Source of the DNA: Actinomycetes bacterium
GTDB taxonomy: Bacteria > Actinomycetota > Acidimicrobiia > Acidimicrobiales > RAAP-2
Length of the DNA stretch: 53,124 nt
Direction: 5' to 3'
Assembly (NCBI GenBank): GCA_021803085.1
Contig: JAJZMD010000260.1
Coordinates: 1 to 53,124, forward strand
This document shows positions 16,957 to 25,393 of this stretch, piece by piece. The translations under genes and the position numbers were made by a program. Position 1 is the stretch's first letter. Each line of letters begins with the position of its first letter. A model generated the notes under the pieces. It ran no database searches. It was given only the letters and a program-made list of their open reading frames with translations, and had not been told where the DNA came from.

Positions 16957-17121
16957 GTGAAGAATGACGACAAGGCGGTCCTGCACGTAGGTGCCCATCT
17001 GGTCTCCCAAGGGATCGCCGTCGCGATGACGAAAGACGGCGATGACAACGACAAGGCAGTTGGCGCCGCAGTTGCCCTCATCGTCGGGCTGGTGCTCAAC
17101 CTCATCATCTCGGGCTTGTAG
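16957..17121 (+). CDS. Small protein with one C-terminal membrane helix
   Basis: This 54-residue protein starts at GTG 16957 behind GAGGAGGT. It has a charged front (VKNDDKAVLHVGAHLVSQG), a middle with KDGDDNDKAV and a hydrophobic C-terminal segment (GAAVALIVGLVLNLIISGL) long enough for one membrane span. The GTG overlaps the TGA of an upstream 44-codon frame (ATG 16826) by 4 nt, so translational coupling is possible. No family is recognised. It lies between the defence regulator and the ATPase gene and could be a membrane effector or anchor, or unrelated. Confidence 0.5.
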   Translation: MKNDDKAVLHVGAHLVSQGIAVAMTKDGDDNDKAVGAAVALIVGLVLNLIISGL

Positions 17122-17205
17122 TCCCGTGAGGCACGATGAGCGGATGCGGGCAGGAACCTCGGCACGCCGATGCCAGGGTGACGGTGGTCCACTCGCGCGG
17201 AAGCG

Positions 17206-19680
17206 GTGCGCCCGGTGACGAGCGAGCTCGACGACACGTTGCTCGACGTGGTGTGCGAAAGGCTTGATGCCGATCCTCTTCCCGAGCGTGCGGAGGGCCT
17301 CCTCCTTGCCGCGATCGAGGGCGACGACGCCTTGGAGCGTGCCGTGGGTGGCGAGATCCGCAGGCGACCATCAGCGGACGAGCGTGGCCCGACAGCGACG
17401 CCGGCCGGCGCGTACCTCGCTGGACTGCAGGTGGCTGGTTTCCGAGGCATCGGACCCGCCGCGTCGCTCACGTTTTCGCCGGGGCCGGGCCTGACCTTGG
17501 TCGTCGGCCGTAATGGCAGCGGCAAGTCGAGCTTCGCCGAAGCGCTCGAGGTGCTCGTCACGGGTGACGTACGCCGTTGGGCCGATCGTTCCGCGATCTG
17601 GCGGGAAGGTTGGCGCAATCTGCACACGACCGGGGAATCGGTCATCGAAGCGACCTTGTTGGTCGAAGGAGCGAGCGGGGCCACGGTCCTTCGCCGCACC
17701 TGGGCCACCGAGACGGACTTCGCCGAGGCGCACGTGAGCGTGCAGGTGCGCGGCGAATCGCCCGGGGGACCTGACCGGCTCGGGTGGCAGGAGGCCGTGG
17801 CGACGCACCGTCCGTTCCTGTCGCACTCCGAGCTCGAGTCCATGCTCGGCAGGCCTTCTGAGCTCTACGACCTGCTCGTCGCCGTGCTCGGCCTCGACGA
17901 CTTGACGAGAGCAGCCGAGTCGCTCGCCAGGTCGGAACGGGAGGCTCAAGATCCACTGGCACAGGCGAAGAGGTCCCTGCCCGAGTTGCTCCGCGACCTG
18001 AAGGCGCTCGACGACGACCGAGCGAGGAGCGCTGTTCACGCCCTCGAGGCCGACCCATGGGATCTCGAAGGCGCGCAACGGACGGCGACCGGCGTCACCG
18101 CTGCGTCGCCGGGGGGAGAGCTCGACTTGCTGCGACGTCTGTCCGAGCTGGCCGCGCCCAATCCGGACGAGGTGCATGGAGTGATCGGCGACCTGCGAGC
18201 AGCAGCCGAGGGTCTCGAGGCGGTGGCCGGCGGCGAGTCGGAGCGTTCACACAAGTTGGCCGAGCTACTCCAGGCGGCGTTGGACCACCATCACGAGGTG
18301 GGTGACGGTCCCTGCCCGGTCTGCGGCCGCCCGGACGCGCTCGGTGCCGCCTGGCGCTCGACCACCGAGGCCGAGGTCGACCGACTTCAGGCGGAGGCCA
18401 AGGTAGCCGAGAAGGCGAACGCCGCGGCCGCCTCGGCGCTCCGCGCCGCGGGGGCACTCGCCAGTGCTCCCCCAAGCGTTCTCGAACAGCCCGTTGCCGG
18501 TCTCGATCTGCTGGCCGCGCGCGACGCCTGGCGCGCATGGTCCGAACTGCCCGAGGCCGGGGGATCGCAGGGTCTTCGGGGAGTGGCTGATCACCTCGAC
18601 GTCCGCCTGCCGCGGCTGCACGCTGCATGCGATCAGTTGCGGCGCGAGGCTTCAGCTGTCCTGGTCGGGCGCGAGGACCGGTGGGCTCCCCTTGCAGCCC
18701 GCTCAGCGGCCTGGTGCGAAGCTGCGACGTCCGCCCTCGCTGCCGCGGAGCTGGTTCCTGACCTGAGACGTGCCCGAACGTGGCTGACCCGCGCGATCGA
18801 CGACCTGAGGAACCGCCGGCTCGCACCGCTCGCCGAGCAGTCCTCCCGGATCTGGGCTGAGCTTCGCCAGGAGAGCAACGTGGCGCTCGGGGCCATCCGC
18901 CTCGTCGGGTCGCGAACCCGGCGCCAGGTTGACTTCGACCTGAGCGTGGACGGCAGGACGGGTCCCGGTCTCGGCGTCATGAGCCAGGGCGAGGTGAACG
19001 CGCTCGCCCTCAGCGTCTTCCTTCCTCGGGCCACCCTTCCCACGAGCCCGTTTCGCTTCCTGGTGATCGACGATCCCGTCCAGGCGATGGACCCGGCGAA
19101 GGTCGAGGGCCTTGCCCGTGTGCTCCATGCCGCAGCGTCGGACCGCCAGGTCGTGGTCTTCACCCACGACGACCGCCTGCCCGAGGCCGTGCGACGTCTC
19201 GGGCTCGCTGCGACGATCCTCGAGGTCACGCGTCGGCCGGGATCGGTAGTCGAGATCCGCACGGCCCTGGAACCGCCCGCCCGGGCCATCGAGGATGCGA
19301 AGGCGGTTGCGGCAGACCCGGCCGTCCCCGAAGACGTGGCCCGCAGGGTGGTCCCGGGCCTCTGCCGTCTGGCCCTCGAGGCGACCTTCACGGAGATCGT
19401 GAGGCGGAAACGCCTCGGCCGGGGCGACGGTCACGCCGACGTCGAGGAGTCCCTTCGTGCTGCCACCACGCTGACCATGAAGGCGGCACTCGCTCTGTTC
19501 GACGACGCGAGCAGGGGCGGCGAGGTGCGACGCAGACTTCGCGAGCTGTACGGCAAGGGTGCCGAACGGACCTTCGTGGCCGCCAACAAGGGAGCCCACG
19601 GCCACTACGAGGGTCAGCCGGGCATGCTGGCCGACGAGACCAGACGCCTCGTCGAACAGCTTCGTGGACGGCAGGGGTGA
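17206..19680 (+). CDS. SMC/Rad50-like AAA ATPase with zinc-hook motif
   Basis: This 824-residue ATPase has Walker A GRNGSGKS at about 101-108, a short coiled-coil insert carrying CPVCG in mid-protein (the Rad50 zinc-hook signature CxxC), the ABC signature MSQGEVNALALSVF, Walker B FLVIDDPVQAMDP and an H-loop VVVFTHDDR. The arms are much shorter than in true Rad50, closer to RecF/OLD-type defence ATPases. The last ~130 residues are helical and end in NKGAHGHYEG, resembling the HEPN-like tails of some defence ATPases. The start is GTG 17206 or 17215. It is divergent from the helicase-methylase operon and overlaps the next gene by 4 nt. A DNA-end or structure sensor for defence is plausible but unproven. 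Confidence 0.9.
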   Translation: MRPVTSELDDTLLDVVCERLDADPLPERAEGLLLAAIEGDDALERAVGGEIRRRPSADERGPTATPAGAYLAGLQVAGFRGIGPAASLTFSPGPGLTLVVGRNGSGKSSFAEALEVLVTGDVRRWADRSAIWREGWRNLHTTGESVIEATLLVEGASGATVLRRTWATETDFAEAHVSVQVRGESPGGPDRLGWQEAVATHRPFLSHSELESMLGRPSELYDLLVAVLGLDDLTRAAESLARSEREAQDPLAQAKRSLPELLRDLKALDDDRARSAVHALEADPWDLEGAQRTATGVTAASPGGELDLLRRLSELAAPNPDEVHGVIGDLRAAAEGLEAVAGGESERSHKLAELLQAALDHHHEVGDGPCPVCGRPDALGAAWRSTTEAEVDRLQAEAKVAEKANAAAASALRAAGALASAPPSVLEQPVAGLDLLAARDAWRAWSELPEAGGSQGLRGVADHLDVRLPRLHAACDQLRREASAVLVGREDRWAPLAARSAAWCEAATSALAAAELVPDLRRARTWLTRAIDDLRNRRLAPLAEQSSRIWAELRQESNVALGAIRLVGSRTRRQVDFDLSVDGRTGPGLGVMSQGEVNALALSVFLPRATLPTSPFRFLVIDDPVQAMDPAKVEGLARVLHAAASDRQVVVFTHDDRLPEAVRRLGLAATILEVTRRPGSVVEIRTALEPPARAIEDAKAVAADPAVPEDVARRVVPGLCRLALEATFTEIVRRKRLGRGDGHADVEESLRAATTLTMKAALALFDDASRGGEVRRRLRELYGKGAERTFVAANKGAHGHYEGQPGMLADETRRLVEQLRGRQG

Positions 19681-20057
19681 GCGCCGAGCCGCGAAGTCTG
19701 CTTGTCCATGCTCGGGCCTTGCTCGATGGAGAGGGTGCGAGCTCCATCAGAGCATGGCCTCGCGCCTGCGCGCTCCTGACCCGTCAGGCACTCGAGGAGC
19801 TCCTCGCCTGCCACTGGGGGCAGCTCGGGTGGACCGGTCTCACGGATGCCAGCGCGAGGTCACAGTTCATCTGCCTGGCCACCCTCGAGGACACCCCGCT
19901 CACTGGCTCGGTCATCGTCACCTGGGTCGAGCTGAGCAACGCTTGCCATCTCCACGCGTACGAGCTCGCCCCGACCGCCGACGAGCTGCTTCGCTGGATC
20001 GAGGTGGTCGAGTTGTTCGCCGCCCAGGTGACGCGGCCACCCCCGGCACAGAGCTGA
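19677..20057 (+). CDS. Small helical protein, possibly HEPN-like
   Basis: This 126-residue protein starts at a GTG that overlaps the ATPase stop (GTGA). It is predicted all-helical, with RACALLTRQALEELLACHW early and LSNACHLHAYELAPT, then DELLRWIEVVELFAAQV late. The layout resembles HEPN/DUF4145-type helical bundles, but I do not see a clear R-x(4-6)-H ribonuclease motif, so it may be non-catalytic. Tight coupling to the SMC-like ATPase suggests a two-protein module. Confidence 0.7.
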   Translation: MSAEPRSLLVHARALLDGEGASSIRAWPRACALLTRQALEELLACHWGQLGWTGLTDASARSQFICLATLEDTPLTGSVIVTWVELSNACHLHAYELAPTADELLRWIEVVELFAAQVTRPPPAQS

Positions 20058-20089
20058 CGGATCGGGTGTACTTCGGATCCCGTCTGCCT

Positions 20090-20164
20090 TCACCGCAGCC
20101 TCAGACAGAGATGGTCCCGAACGATCGCGCCGACTCTGACCGCCTCGCCGTTGGTCGTTGCCAT
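20090..20164 (-). CDS. 24-codon ORF with a strong ribosome site
   Basis: The ATG at 20164 is preceded at six bases by AGGAGGT, one of the best Shine-Dalgarno matches in the window, and encodes MATTNGEAVRVGAIV followed by nine residues to a TGA. It lies 75 bp downstream of the prepilin peptidase gene, at the junction with the defence island. It could be a genuine micro-protein, a leader peptide, or the surviving front of a gene lost when the island inserted. Confidence 0.3.
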   Translation of the reverse strand: MATTNGEAVRVGAIVRDHLCLRLR

Positions 20165-20239
20165 GGTGCCACCTCCTGGTCGTCGGGTTCTGCAAGGAGC
20201 TACCTCGCCGGGTCGACAATCTCAGGGCCAGGTTCGGCT

Positions 20240-20800
20240 CTATCGCAGGCCGACCGCCACCAGCGCTCCGAGGCAGAGCCACGGTCCGAAGGCGATGGTC
20301 CGGTCCAGCCTGCGTGGCCGTATGACCTGGAATATGAGGAGGACGATGGCGGTGAGCCCCCATGCGGCGAGGACGCCGGTGACGACCGTCGGCCAGCCGA
20401 GCCAGCCGAGCCCGAGAGCGAGCAGCCCTCCGAGCTTCACGTCGCCGAGACCGAGGCCGCGGGGGGAGGCGAGCCCGAGAGCGAGGTAGAAGCCGGTCAT
20501 GACGGCGGCGGCGATGAGGGCCCGGACGAGCGGCCACCAGTCCTGGCCGACACCTGAGGCTACGGCCAGGAGGACGATGGTGACGGGATAAGACGGCAGG
20601 ATCAGCGTGTCGGGTAGCCGGCGGGTACGCCAGTCGATGACCGAGGCGACCGTCCCGACGGCTCCCAAGTAGGTGAAGGCCGCCAACGCGGGGGTAGGGC
20701 CGACCCGCCAGGCGAGGATTGCCTCGACCGCGATCAGGACCGCTCCGAAACAAGCGGCCCGGGCGGTTCGTCCCGGGACCATGCGCGCACCGCCAGTCAC
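20240..20800 (-). CDS. Type IV prepilin peptidase (A24, TadV-like)
   Basis: This 186-residue polytopic membrane protein has the two aspartate motifs of A24 aspartic prepilin peptidases: VIDWRTRRLPD in an early loop and GLGLGDVKLGGLLAL (GxGD) later. The length matches TadV-type peptidases lacking the methylase domain. It would cleave the leader peptides of the Flp pilin and TadE-like pseudopilins encoded upstream. Its GTG start overlaps the stop of the BTAD/LysM gene by 4 nt, placing it last in the Tad operon. Confidence 0.93.
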   Translation of the reverse strand: MTGGARMVPGRTARAACFGAVLIAVEAILAWRVGPTPALAAFTYLGAVGTVASVIDWRTRRLPDTLILPSYPVTIVLLAVASGVGQDWWPLVRALIAAAVMTGFYLALGLASPRGLGLGDVKLGGLLALGLGWLGWPTVVTGVLAAWGLTAIVLLIFQVIRPRRLDRTIAFGPWLCLGALVAVGLR

Positions 20801-23622
20801 GAGGACAGCCGCGCCCGGCGGGCGCGGTCGGCGGGAGACGCGGGCGGGCGGGTGAGCGAGTGGTAGAGGCGCTCGGTGGCCGGTTCGGGGTCGACGTCGA
20901 TCTCGGCCAGGCGGCCGTTGAGGAGCTTCCAGGTGTCGACGACGGCGTCGAGGCGTCCCCGCTCGGCGTGGAGGGTCATGAGACGGCGGTAGGGCTCCTC
21001 GGCGTAGCGGTCCAGTTCAATCGCCCGGCGCAGGGTGTCGGCCGCAGCATCGTGGTTCCCGAGATGGGCGTCGAGGTCTGCCAGGCGCAGATGGGCGTCG
21101 AGGGCCCGGCGGTGCAGGTCCTGGCGGACCGGCTCGACCCAGCCGTAGTCGGTGCCGACCAGAAGGTCCCCCCGGTAGGCGTCGACGGCCCGGCGCAGAG
21201 CGTCACGGGCCGGCCGGTCTTCCTCGGCCCGGGCTGCCGTGGCGAGCGCCTGCTGGAAGGCCCACAGATCGCAGGACACCGCGCCCGGGTCGAGGCGGTA
21301 GACGTCGCCGGAGGCGACGAGGACCTTGGACTCGGTCTCGCTCGGGCCGCCAAGCCGGGTGCGCAGGTTGGCGGCGGCCAGCCAGAACATCTTGTGGACC
21401 TGGGCGCGCTCGGTGTCAGGCCACAGGGCGTCGACCGCGGCCTCGACGCTTGCCCCTTCGGGTCGCAGGCACAGCCAGGCCAGCAGTTCCTTGGCCACGG
21501 TGCGCAGCCCCCGGGAGACGACCTCGCCGGCGACGGCGATCTCGTAGGGGCCGAAGACGGTTACCACGACCGGTGCGGCCTCGGGAGCTGCCGGCTCGTC
21601 GAGGCCGGCCTGGTCGGCTGCTTTCTGTATCGATCCCTGGTCCTCGTGGCCATAGCCGTCCGGCGGTGGGGCGACGATCGGCCATGGGGTCACCTCCGGC
21701 TCATCACTGTCTCCAAAGGTGACCAGGTTGGTGTCGCCGTCGGTGCTGTCGGGGCGCTCCTCGGACTCCGCCAGGGCGGCGATCACGTCGGCCGCCTCGT
21801 CTGCGGTGAGCCCGAACAGCTCGACCCCAACGAGACGCTCGGCCAACTCATCGGGTACCGCGGCGGTCACCACCCGGTCCTCTCCCACCACGACGCGGTC
21901 TGGCAGCGCGGCGTCGGGGGCGATGCTGATCGCGGCGAACCCCAGCTGTGGGCCCTTCGTGGTGGTGGCCGCCCAGCGGCCGGCGTCGTCCTGGGGTATC
22001 CGGTCGACGATGGCCAGGATCATGGGTACCGGCTCCCAGGGGTTGGCCTGGCGGTAGGCGACAACGTCGGCCACCTCGGCCTCGGCCAACTGGCGGGCTC
22101 GGGTCAACACCGTTCGCTCCAGGAGCCCGAGCACCCGTCCGGCGTCGTCGAGAACCCGCAGGCCGGGGACCGCCTCGGGGCATCCGCCGGGGCCGAACAC
22201 CACGTCAAGGGCGAAGTGGGTGGCGACGATCTCGGCCGCCCTGGGCCCAGCTCGGGTCATCAACGCGGTGACCCACGCCGCTACCACCTGGGGGGCGGTC
22301 GGGCCGGTGACGGTGCTACCGGCGAGCTCGCTCAACGCCAGCGCCACCCGGTGGCCATCGCGGGTGCCGATCTCGACCAGGTCGGGGCGTTCACGGTGAT
22401 CGGGGTCGTCGTCGGCCATCGCCGGGACCTCGTCGGGGCTGAGCGGCCCGTGGCCGTTGGTCGCCGCCGCAGCGGCGCTCAGGTGGCGAAGGGTCGGGCG
22501 GAGTGGGTCGGGGGCCAGGTTCCTGCCGGGTGCGGGCGGCCGGTAGCGGTAGGCGTGGCGGCGGCGCAGGCGGCCCAGCGCCACCGCCGAGAGGACCCCG
22601 GCCGCGAACGAGCCGGCCACCACCGATCCCGACGGCAGGCGAACCGGCTCGCTCGGCGTACCGTCCTCATGCGCGTGGGCTCCGCTGCGGTTCGCCACCG
22701 ACGCGGGCGGTGTAGAGGTCGTCGGCGTCGTCGTGGTCGGGACGGCGGGTGCCGGGCTCGTCGTGGAAGGTGGCGTCGCCGGGGTGCTGAGTGGTGCCGG
22801 CGAGGAGACCGGGGGTGCCGTCCCGGACGGTGACGGCGGCGGCGGTGGGGTGGTTGTCGCCGGGGTCGGCAGGAGGAGGGTCCAGCCGGGGTCGATCCAG
22901 TGGGGCTCGGTGAGCGTCACCCCGCCGGGCTGGGGGCGGCCCTCGTTCATCTGGAAGATCGTCGACCAGTCGAGCGGGTCACCCAGCTCGCGCTCGGCGA
23001 TGCCCCAGAGGGTGTCGCCCCGCTGGACCACGTACACCCGCGGCGCCACCACCGGCGCCGGAGACGGTGGGGTTGCGCCGGTAGTCGTTGCAGGGGCAGC
23101 GGTCCCCATCCCGGCGGTGCTCACGAGGGCCGGCGAGGTGCGCGCCGTCGTGAGGCGAGCAGTGAACGCATCGTCGCGCACGACGAGCGCCGGGACCGGC
23201 CGGGGTCCAAGCGTCCCGCCCGGCTGCACCGAGAGCCCTGGGGTCGGGTGCGCGGGCCGGGGGGCAAGGGTGAGGCAGGCGACGACGACCGCGGCGACGA
23301 GCCGCCCGGTGAGCGGCTGGAAGGCGCCTGCGAGGGGAAGCCGCCCGGCATGGCGGCCGGCCAGCGCGGCGGGGACCTCGACGGCGAGCGAGGCGAGGAG
23401 GGTCGCCCAGGCGACCCAGACCACGACCGCCAGCGCGTCGACGAGGGCCTGGGCGGGGATGCCCTGGTGGTCGAGGGCCCGGCCGACCTCAGCGACGGAA
23501 GGGACATGGTGCGGGAGGGGCCAGCCGACGAAGTGCACCAGCGCCCAGGGCACGCCGGCCACCAAGGCGACCAGGACGCAGAGCGCCCCGAGACCCTGGA
23601 GGAGGCGCGCGACGCGAGTCAC
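20797..23622 (-). CDS. Membrane protein with LysM and C-terminal BTAD domain
   Basis: This 941-residue protein starts with membrane segments (about 8-32, 60-85 and 105-122), then a LysM peptidoglycan-binding motif (YVVQRGDTLWGIAERELGD, about 197-215), a long Pro/Thr/Ser-rich linker (about 253-310), another hydrophobic segment around 330-350, and a cytosolic-type part. The last ~240 residues (GRLAEIDVDPEPATERLYHS and a preceding TPR-like series) form a bacterial transcriptional activator domain of the SARP type. Joining wall-binding LysM and BTAD in one polypeptide suggests a protein linking the cell wall to pilus assembly or gene control. It is co-translated (4-nt overlaps) with Tad genes on both sides. 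Confidence 0.88.
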   Translation of the reverse strand: MTRVARLLQGLGALCVLVALVAGVPWALVHFVGWPLPHHVPSVAEVGRALDHQGIPAQALVDALAVVVWVAWATLLASLAVEVPAALAGRHAGRLPLAGAFQPLTGRLVAAVVVACLTLAPRPAHPTPGLSVQPGGTLGPRPVPALVVRDDAFTARLTTARTSPALVSTAGMGTAAPATTTGATPPSPAPVVAPRVYVVQRGDTLWGIAERELGDPLDWSTIFQMNEGRPQPGGVTLTEPHWIDPGWTLLLPTPATTTPPPPPSPSGTAPPVSSPAPLSTPATPPSTTSPAPAVPTTTTPTTSTPPASVANRSGAHAHEDGTPSEPVRLPSGSVVAGSFAAGVLSAVALGRLRRRHAYRYRPPAPGRNLAPDPLRPTLRHLSAAAAATNGHGPLSPDEVPAMADDDPDHRERPDLVEIGTRDGHRVALALSELAGSTVTGPTAPQVVAAWVTALMTRAGPRAAEIVATHFALDVVFGPGGCPEAVPGLRVLDDAGRVLGLLERTVLTRARQLAEAEVADVVAYRQANPWEPVPMILAIVDRIPQDDAGRWAATTTKGPQLGFAAISIAPDAALPDRVVVGEDRVVTAAVPDELAERLVGVELFGLTADEAADVIAALAESEERPDSTDGDTNLVTFGDSDEPEVTPWPIVAPPPDGYGHEDQGSIQKAADQAGLDEPAAPEAAPVVVTVFGPYEIAVAGEVVSRGLRTVAKELLAWLCLRPEGASVEAAVDALWPDTERAQVHKMFWLAAANLRTRLGGPSETESKVLVASGDVYRLDPGAVSCDLWAFQQALATAARAEEDRPARDALRRAVDAYRGDLLVGTDYGWVEPVRQDLHRRALDAHLRLADLDAHLGNHDAAADTLRRAIELDRYAEEPYRRLMTLHAERGRLDAVVDTWKLLNGRLAEIDVDPEPATERLYHSLTRPPASPADRARRARLSS

Positions 23623-24059
23623 GGGGTCCCCTGCTCGGCGGTTGCCGTGCCGCTGGCGGTCTCGGTGAAGCTGTCGACCCCGACCACCGACAGGATCTGG
23701 GTGGGCTGAGTGATCGTGACGGTCACCGTCACCTGGTCGCCTGCGACGCTGACGGTCCCGGTGCGCCCGGCGCGGGTCAAGAACGCCTCGGCGTCGGCGG
23801 TCGCCTGGGCGGGGTCGAGGGTGATCTCCCCGGTCGAACGGTAGAGGGGGACGTCGATCGCCTGGGCGCCGGCCCGGGCTGCCGCCTGGGCGTCGTCGAT
23901 GGCCTGGATCTTGGCCGAGAGCGCCAGGCCGCCGTCGAGGACGAGGCCGGCCATCACCACTAGCGCCAACATGAACACGACCACGAACGCGGTCACCGTC
24001 CCCGCCTCGGGGTCGCCGAGCCGGCGGCGGAGGCTGAGCCGTCGAGAGGTGGCGGTCAT
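23619..24059 (-). CDS. TadG/pseudopilin-like protein
   Basis: This 146-residue protein has a basic N-terminus (SRRLSLRRRLGDPEAG) followed by one long hydrophobic helix (VTAFVVVFMLALVVMAGLVL) and a soluble beta-rich tail (TVSVAGDQVTVTVTITQP). The stretch after the helix (AKIQAIDDAQAAARAGAQAI) is the helix typical of TadE/TadG-like proteins. It lacks the Glu at +5 of TadE, as TadG-like proteins do, and is much shorter than full TadG. The ATG overlaps the previous stop by 4 nt. It is probably a minor pilus component in the membrane. Confidence 0.85.
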   Translation of the reverse strand: MTATSRRLSLRRRLGDPEAGTVTAFVVVFMLALVVMAGLVLDGGLALSAKIQAIDDAQAAARAGAQAIDVPLYRSTGEITLDPAQATADAEAFLTRAGRTGTVSVAGDQVTVTVTITQPTQILSVVGVDSFTETASGTATAEQGTP

Positions 24060-24499
24060 GTGCCTGTGACTGCCCGGTAGGTGTCGATGACCGACACAGC
24101 GGTCGAGCTCAGCGCCTCGGAGGCGGGGAGGTCCAGCCCGACGAGTGCGGCGAGGTCCACGTGGCAGGTGACGGTCACCTGCACCTCACCACCGGGGACG
24201 AAGTCGGCGGTGTCGGTTGAGACGGCGAGGTCGCCGCAGGTGACGTGGTCCGAGCCGAGTGCGGTGGTGGCGGCCTCGGTCGCCATGGCGGTCGCAGTCG
24301 TTGGGTCACGGGCGATCGACGCGGCCCGAGCCGCCTGGGCGGCTGCCCCTTCGACCTCGATCCGCGCCGAGACGCTGCGACCGAGCGCGACGACGAACAG
24401 CAGCATCAGAAGCAGCAACGGCGTGAGCAGCACCATCTCCAGGGCGACGCTCCCGGACTCATCGCGGCGAACGACGCGCACGAGCCCCCGGGCGCTCAC
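24056..24499 (-). CDS. TadE-like pseudopilin (second copy)
   Basis: This 147-residue protein has the processing motif ESGSVALEMVLLTPLLL: a Gly before the cut and a Glu at +5, followed by a single membrane helix, as in TadE family pseudopilins. The rest is a soluble domain with a Cys pair (HVTCGDLAVS and VTVTCHVDL) that could form a disulfide. I chose GTG 24499 because it overlaps the upstream TadE stop (GTGA); the longer frame upstream is antisense-like. It should be cleaved by the prepilin peptidase at the end of the operon. Confidence 0.87.
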   Translation of the reverse strand: MSARGLVRVVRRDESGSVALEMVLLTPLLLLMLLFVVALGRSVSARIEVEGAAAQAARAASIARDPTTATAMATEAATTALGSDHVTCGDLAVSTDTADFVPGGEVQVTVTCHVDLAALVGLDLPASEALSSTAVSVIDTYRAVTGT

Positions 24500-24960
24500 G
24501 GCGCGCCGCCCGGTGCCGTGTAGCTCTCCGAGGCTCCCGACGCCGTCGCAGAGACCGGCAGCGAGAACACCCCGAGGATGCTCTCGGCGTGCCCGGTCAC
24601 GGTCACCCTGGTCATCTGGGTGGTCTTGGTGGCGGTGATCGTCACACCGGTGAGCACCGAGGGTCCGAGCTGGTCCAGGACGCTTCGGGCCTCCTGCTCT
24701 CCGGCCGCGGCGGGTTCTCCTTGGAGGCGTCCGACCGAGACGCCCTGCTGGGCGACCGCGTCCGCGATGTGCACGGCGTGCTCCCACAGGGCGAACTGGA
24801 TCACCCCCATGATCAACAACAACAGCAGCGGCGTGGCGATCACCAGCTCGGCGGCGACCGCGCCCCGCTCGCTTCGCCACAGCACGCTCCGGAGCACCCG
24901 GCGCTTGGATGGCGCGTGGCTCGCAGGCCGGCGCAGAGCCAGCCCCGGCTGCTGCGACAT
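24496..24960 (-). CDS. TadE-like pseudopilin
   Basis: This 154-residue protein has a basic leader, then ERGAVAAELVIATPLLLLLI with the Gly/Glu(+5) prepilin-type motif and a membrane helix. The following EHAVHIADAVAQQGVSVGRL is the amphipathic helix typical of TadE. It is paired by a 4-nt overlap with a second TadE-like gene. It is expected in the cytoplasmic membrane or pilus base after processing. Confidence 0.88.
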   Translation of the reverse strand: MSQQPGLALRRPASHAPSKRRVLRSVLWRSERGAVAAELVIATPLLLLLIMGVIQFALWEHAVHIADAVAQQGVSVGRLQGEPAAAGEQEARSVLDQLGPSVLTGVTITATKTTQMTRVTVTGHAESILGVFSLPVSATASGASESYTAPGGAP

Positions 24961-24999
24961 GGCGCTTTCCGCTCTCTTCTGGCGGCGGCGCGGCGCGGC

Positions 25000-25209
25000 T
25001 CAGCCGCCGCTGCCGGTCGAGATGTTGTTTGCGGCCGAGATGACCTTGGCCACGATGATCCCGACCGCGGTGAGCGCCAGCGCGGCGAGCAGCGCGGTGA
25101 CGATCACCGTCTCGGTGGTGTAGCCGGCCTCCGGGTCGGCACGTAGCGCCTGCCAGCGGCCGTGGAGGACGCTGAAGAGGTGGCGAATGAGGATCAGCTC
25201 TGTGAACAT
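25000..25209 (-). CDS. Flp-type pilin subunit
   Basis: This 69-residue protein starts at the ATG at 25209, which has AAAGGA eight bases upstream; an upstream in-frame ATG at 25251 looks unused. A 30-residue leader ends at EAGYTTETVIVTALLAALAL, where the Gly followed by a Glu and a long hydrophobic helix is the Flp processing pattern. The short polar tail (SAANNISTGSGG) fits a small Flp pilin. It is the likely main fibre subunit of this Tad system. It has its own ~180-bp upstream gap containing an inverted repeat, suggesting separate or boosted expression. Confidence 0.85.
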   Translation of the reverse strand: MFTELILIRHLFSVLHGRWQALRADPEAGYTTETVIVTALLAALALTAVGIIVAKVISAANNISTGSGG

Positions 25210-25240
25210 CGTGGGTGTCCTTTCATCAGTTGGTTCCTTA

Positions 25241-25328
25241 GGGTTCTCCACTTGAGCGGAGGAGCGCTGCCTGCGGGCATCAGATCACGAGGCTCTCACC
25301 AGGGCCACTCCGGTTAGATGGAGAACCC
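25241..25328. repeat. 10-bp perfect inverted repeat upstream of the pilin gene
   Basis: GGGTTCTCCA (25241-25250) and TGGAGAACCC (25319-25328) are perfect complements separated by 68 bp. A GGTTCCTT direct repeat lies beside each arm (at about 25232 and 25332). The pair brackets most of the gap between tadC and the pilin gene and lies in its leader, so it may be an operator pair or an mRNA structure setting high pilin output. Confidence 0.4.
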
Positions 25329-25393
25329 GATGGTTCCTTTCTCTGTGTCTGGCTGACGGGAGTGCGCTGGCGTTCGCGGAACCGGAGCACTGT

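Noticed and set aside
16452-17843. Frames 16452-16952 (+) and 16491-17843 (-)
   Set aside because: They run across the XRE gene, the promoter gap and the ATPase front in non-coding frames with no domain.
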